From the NCBI RefSeq assembly GCF_013618635.1, contig NZ_JABLSJ010000005.1:233391-297390 (forward strand): a stretch of 64,000 nucleotides of DNA. Reading direction: 5' to 3'. A program made the translations under genes and the position numbers. This document shows, piece after piece, positions 62,004 through 64,000 of the stretch. The stretch's first letter is position 1. Each line of letters starts with the position of its first letter. The notes under the pieces are model-generated. The model worked only from the letters and a program-made list of their open reading frames with translations, was not told the DNA's origin and did not search any database. Source of the stretch: Thalassobacillus sp. CUG 92003. Its GTDB lineage: Bacteria > Bacillota > Bacilli > Bacillales > Halobacillaceae.

Positions 62004-62363
62004 ATGCGCAGTTTAGGCAGTGAAGAATTAGAATTAGCTACCCGGTACTTGTTCCTCTCCATGGCCTTAGTCGTGCTTAAACAAGATCGGCAATACATTG
62101 AAACAGGGCAATTTAAAATCAAAGATCACTACTTGGATCTGCTTAATAAGATGGAACAACTCGGTCGTCAGGAACGAAAAAAACTGCGTTATGAAATGAC
62201 CCAGCAAAAACTGCATGTGATTGAAACGTCCCGTAATGATTCGTTTACTTCCTTCTTGTTCCTTGCCCATGGATATGAGGAGAAGCGAAATTATTTCAAC
62301 CCCGCCATTCGGAAGAAAGTCGAACGCATCCTATTTGAACTCATGCATCGGGTCTATTCTTAA
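62004..62363 (+). CDS. yhjD: YhjD family protein
   Basis: 119 residues, soluble. EELELATRYLFLSMALVVLK, FKIKDHYLDLLNKMEQL, and EKRNYFNPAIRKKVERILFE; the end matches the YhjD pattern KRRYFNPRIRNK. Start ATG 62004 with TTTGGAGGGA; the track start is five codons earlier without an RBS. Sporulation-associated in B. subtilis by expression; function unknown. Confidence 0.85.
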   Translation: MRSLGSEELELATRYLFLSMALVVLKQDRQYIETGQFKIKDHYLDLLNKMEQLGRQERKKLRYEMTQQKLHVIETSRNDSFTSFLFLAHGYEEKRNYFNPAIRKKVERILFELMHRVYS

Positions 62364-62388
62364 CGTGTTGATTGCAATGTCTCTCCCT

Positions 62389-62419
62389 AAAAAAGTAACC
62401 ACATGCATCATGTGGTTAC
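62389..62419 (-). terminator. Terminator between yhjD and comK
   Basis: 11-bp perfect stem GTAACCACATG/CATGTGGTTAC with a 3-nt loop; six T on the minus strand. Confidence 0.75.
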
Positions 62420-62496
62420 CCGTCGTGAGACACAATTAAAGACACCCATTTCTGAGAATCACGTATGTATACAAGGATGTCTCCCAAAGGTGCCTC

Positions 62497-63030
62497 TTAT
62501 CCAAAGGGCTCTGCTATTTTTCCGGTAATATAAGCACCCGATGTTTTCAGCCGATCTTCGAGCATAAAGCGAAACTGAGCGGTTCGTTGAACTTGGTTGG
62601 CGATCATTCCTGTCGAAACGGGAACATTGACCGATACACCATTCGTAAAGATAATCGTAGTCGTCTGGTTGATTTCACTGTGGTAGGAACGAATAAAAGG
62701 GTGAGCGATCCAGGAGCATTCTTTGCGCTTTGGGGATATAATCGGGAAGAAATAAATACCCATCGCCGGGGAGATGACAATTGGTGGCTTATGGGTGAAG
62801 CCCGCGACTTCCTTTGTACCTGCGAGCCGCCCCTCGAGACTGGACGCAAAATAACGGCAGGAGCCGTCTATGACTTTGCTCGGGTGGTCAATTAGATCGA
62901 ACCGTTTATCTCCTTCATACACTTCGGTAACCACGCGTCCGATATCATCATATTTAGCAAGCAGAGCCATTGTGTGTGAACTCACCTCATACTCACTATT
63001 TTTTGAGTACTTCATTCTTATCTTCAACAT
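62497..63030 (-). CDS. comK: Competence transcription factor ComK, short C-terminus
   Basis: 177 residues against 192 in B. subtilis. ComK is the master activator of DNA-uptake genes. Conserved: IDGSCRYFASSLEGRLAGTK, HKPPIVISPAMGIYFFP, SWIAHPFI, FTNGVSVNVPVS, NQVQRTAQFRFMLEDR. The last part (KTSGAYITGKIAEPFG) stops before the region equal to FMLYPK in B. subtilis, the segment that MecA recognises. Start uncertain: ATG 63028-63030 abuts AAAGG, ATG 63013-63015 is 14 nt from it. Convergent with yhjD. Confidence 0.88.
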   Translation of the reverse strand: MLKIRMKYSKNSEYEVSSHTMALLAKYDDIGRVVTEVYEGDKRFDLIDHPSKVIDGSCRYFASSLEGRLAGTKEVAGFTHKPPIVISPAMGIYFFPIISPKRKECSWIAHPFIRSYHSEINQTTTIIFTNGVSVNVPVSTGMIANQVQRTAQFRFMLEDRLKTSGAYITGKIAEPFG

Positions 63031-63371
63031 CCTTTCTCTTCAGTGGAGGGAATAAACCTCTTATGCTTCCACAACTTCCCATCCGTACTACTTTAATTTA
63101 CCAGAAACAGACAGGAAAGTCTAAATAATTCTGGAAAAATTCAAAATATTTTTCAAGTTCGTTTTACTTTGTCTGATAAGAGGAATATAACCAAAGGATC
63201 AGAGACACGTTAAGAATTCTCCGTCCGTGTATTTACAATCACACATCAGGGTAGCTGAATTCAGGAATTGAACTGATATACTTCCCGTTCACGTGCCTGC
63301 CGCCCCCTTCACCTCCATCTCCCACTCGTGTACACACTTAAAACTGAATTTACTCAAAGGAGGAACACGTA
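63031..63371. other. Divergent upstream region comK-DUF3939
   Basis: 341 bp, AT-rich in the first half. GAAAAATTCAAAATATTTTTC (63131 region) is a dyad of A and T runs close to comK, but does not fit the AAAAN5TTTT ComK box at the usual spacing. The second half holds a C-rich stretch (GCCGCCCCCTTCACCTCC) before the DUF3939 RBS. No gene seen. Confidence 0.5.
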
Positions 63372-63830
63372 ATGTGGAAACGCAAGAAAAAAAAGGTGAC
63401 ACCTGAACCCGAACAATTGGAAACACGAAGCATGACATTGGATGAAGTGCGTAAAGCCGTTCATGCTTACGCTGATGATATGCCGGATGGCGTACCGTTA
63501 AGCGTCATCATTAACCATGACCTTACATTAGATTATGACTTACTCTCACCATACCTAAAAGGCAAACCGGAAGAGACCTTCTACATGTCCCGGGAAACCT
63601 ATGAATTATTCGAAGCTGACAATCGCGAACTTGCCGTTGAATTAGATATGATTCAGCGAGCGGTTGATCAATATATGGAACAGACAGGTGAACTCCCCAT
63701 CATTGAAAGTGACCCCTATAGACGGGTCAATTTCTTCAAATTAGAACGCCTCACCCTTATTCCGTATCGACCTGAGCGTGAATATTACGTAACTCAAGAG
63801 GAGTTTCTTGTAACTTACAAAAAAAATTAG
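63372..63830 (+). CDS. DUF3939 protein
   Basis: 152 residues, soluble. A basic start (MWKRKKKK) then MTLDEVRKAVHAYADDMPDG, LSPYLKGKPEETFYMSRETYE, IQRAVDQYMEQTGELPIIE and DPYRRVNFFKL. This pattern corresponds to DUF3939 of Bacillaceae; function unknown. AAAGGAGGAACACG RBS, ATG 63372. Confidence 0.82.
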   Translation: MWKRKKKKVTPEPEQLETRSMTLDEVRKAVHAYADDMPDGVPLSVIINHDLTLDYDLLSPYLKGKPEETFYMSRETYELFEADNRELAVELDMIQRAVDQYMEQTGELPIIESDPYRRVNFFKLERLTLIPYRPEREYYVTQEEFLVTYKKN

Positions 63831-63889
63831 ATATAAGCGACACGTGTGCGTGGGCCCTGAAAACGGGCAAGCTTCTATCTAAGACGTTT
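63827..63889 (+). terminator. Structured 3' region of the DUF3939 gene
   Basis: TTAGATA (63827-63833, containing the stop codon) pairs TATCTAA (63877-63883); AAGC/GCTT and GCCC/GGGC pair inside; then GACGTTTTT. Reads as a branched terminator. The alternative pairing ATAAGCG (63834-63840 area) with CGCTTAT (63898-63904) is also possible. Confidence 0.45.
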
Positions 63890-63932
63890 TTAAAGGCGCT
63901 TATAATGATGACCAGCAGCTTTTGCAAGGGCA

Positions 63933-64000
63933 ATAGAGATAGGGGGAGGTGGCTAACCTCCATCCCTCTCACACCACCGTACGTACGGTTCCGTATACGG
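63933..64000 (-). mobile_element. 3' end of a group II intron (domains V-VI), continuing past the right edge
   Basis: On the minus strand, CCGTATACGGAACCGTACGT followed by ACGGTGGTGTGAGAGG has the shape of domain V of bacterial (IIC-like) introns. GGGAGGTTAGCCACCTCCC-like pairing (GGAGGTTAGCCACCTCC, 63943-63959 region) resembles domain VI, ending near ATCTCTAT at about 63933. The reverse transcriptase and 5' end would lie to the right. Confidence 0.65.

Noticed and set aside
63120..63160. Putative ComK boxes upstream of comK
   Set aside because: A- and T-runs are present but do not give two AAAAN5TTTT boxes at permitted spacing.

Overview
The window is the chromosome of a spore-forming, low-to-moderate GC Bacillaceae bacterium. 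I infer a Halobacillus/Virgibacillus/Pontibacillus-like relative of Bacillus subtilis. Evidence: a complete gerP spore-coat operon, MecA/Spx/CoiA/Med/ComK competence genes, a FapR-type fab promoter, AddAB instead of RecBCD, and long blocks whose gene order matches B. subtilis (coiA-mecA-yjbE-spx-yjbC-opp-trpS-yjbA; fabF-fabH-yjzB-med; yitW-yitV-yitU-BsuPI-yitT-DegV; asnO-yisL; addA-addB-sip-yhjE-yhjD-comK). Species assignment is inference; no rRNA, tRNA, prophage or CRISPR array was seen.

Layout. 1-5.7 kb: the coiA end, MecA adaptor, a TerC-type membrane protein, Spx, a GNAT enzyme, a 39-residue membrane peptide and an exported DUF4015 protein. 5.8-11.8 kb: the Opp oligopeptide ABC importer. 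12-20.7 kb: trpS, YjbA, an LCP cell-wall enzyme, FabF/FabH under a FapR-like operator, Med and small conserved genes. 20.7-32.7 kb: UppP, molybdopterin genes (moaD, moaE, mobB), the yit block and several lipoproteins. It is interrupted at 26.2-28.8 kb by mobile palindromic elements.

32.8-43.4 kb is a maltodextrin utilisation locus. One minus-strand operon (binding protein, two permeases, membrane-anchored alpha-amylase, GH31 alpha-glucosidase, LacI-family repressor) faces a divergent cyclomaltodextrinase/neopullulanase gene. Three LacI-type palindromes lie in the shared control region. The model is extracellular starch trimming, import of maltodextrins, intracellular hydrolysis and feedback through the repressor encoded last in the operon.

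43.5-53 kb: asparagine synthetase, YisL, ornithine aminotransferase, a DUF2157/GDYXXLXY/DUF418 membrane group, gerPA-PF and a repeat-rich non-coding stretch. 53-63.8 kb: AddA/AddB, signal peptidase, a TVP38 protein, YhjD, ComK and a DUF3939 protein. The right edge cuts into what looks like the 3' end of a group II intron (minus strand).

The most interesting unannotated object is at 45.42-45.66 kb. A sigma-A-like promoter overlapped by a Fur-box-like palindrome drives no plausible protein, but a roughly 195-nt transcript with C-rich loops and a strong terminator. It looks like an iron-responsive small RNA of the FsrA type at a locus where I know of no described sRNA.
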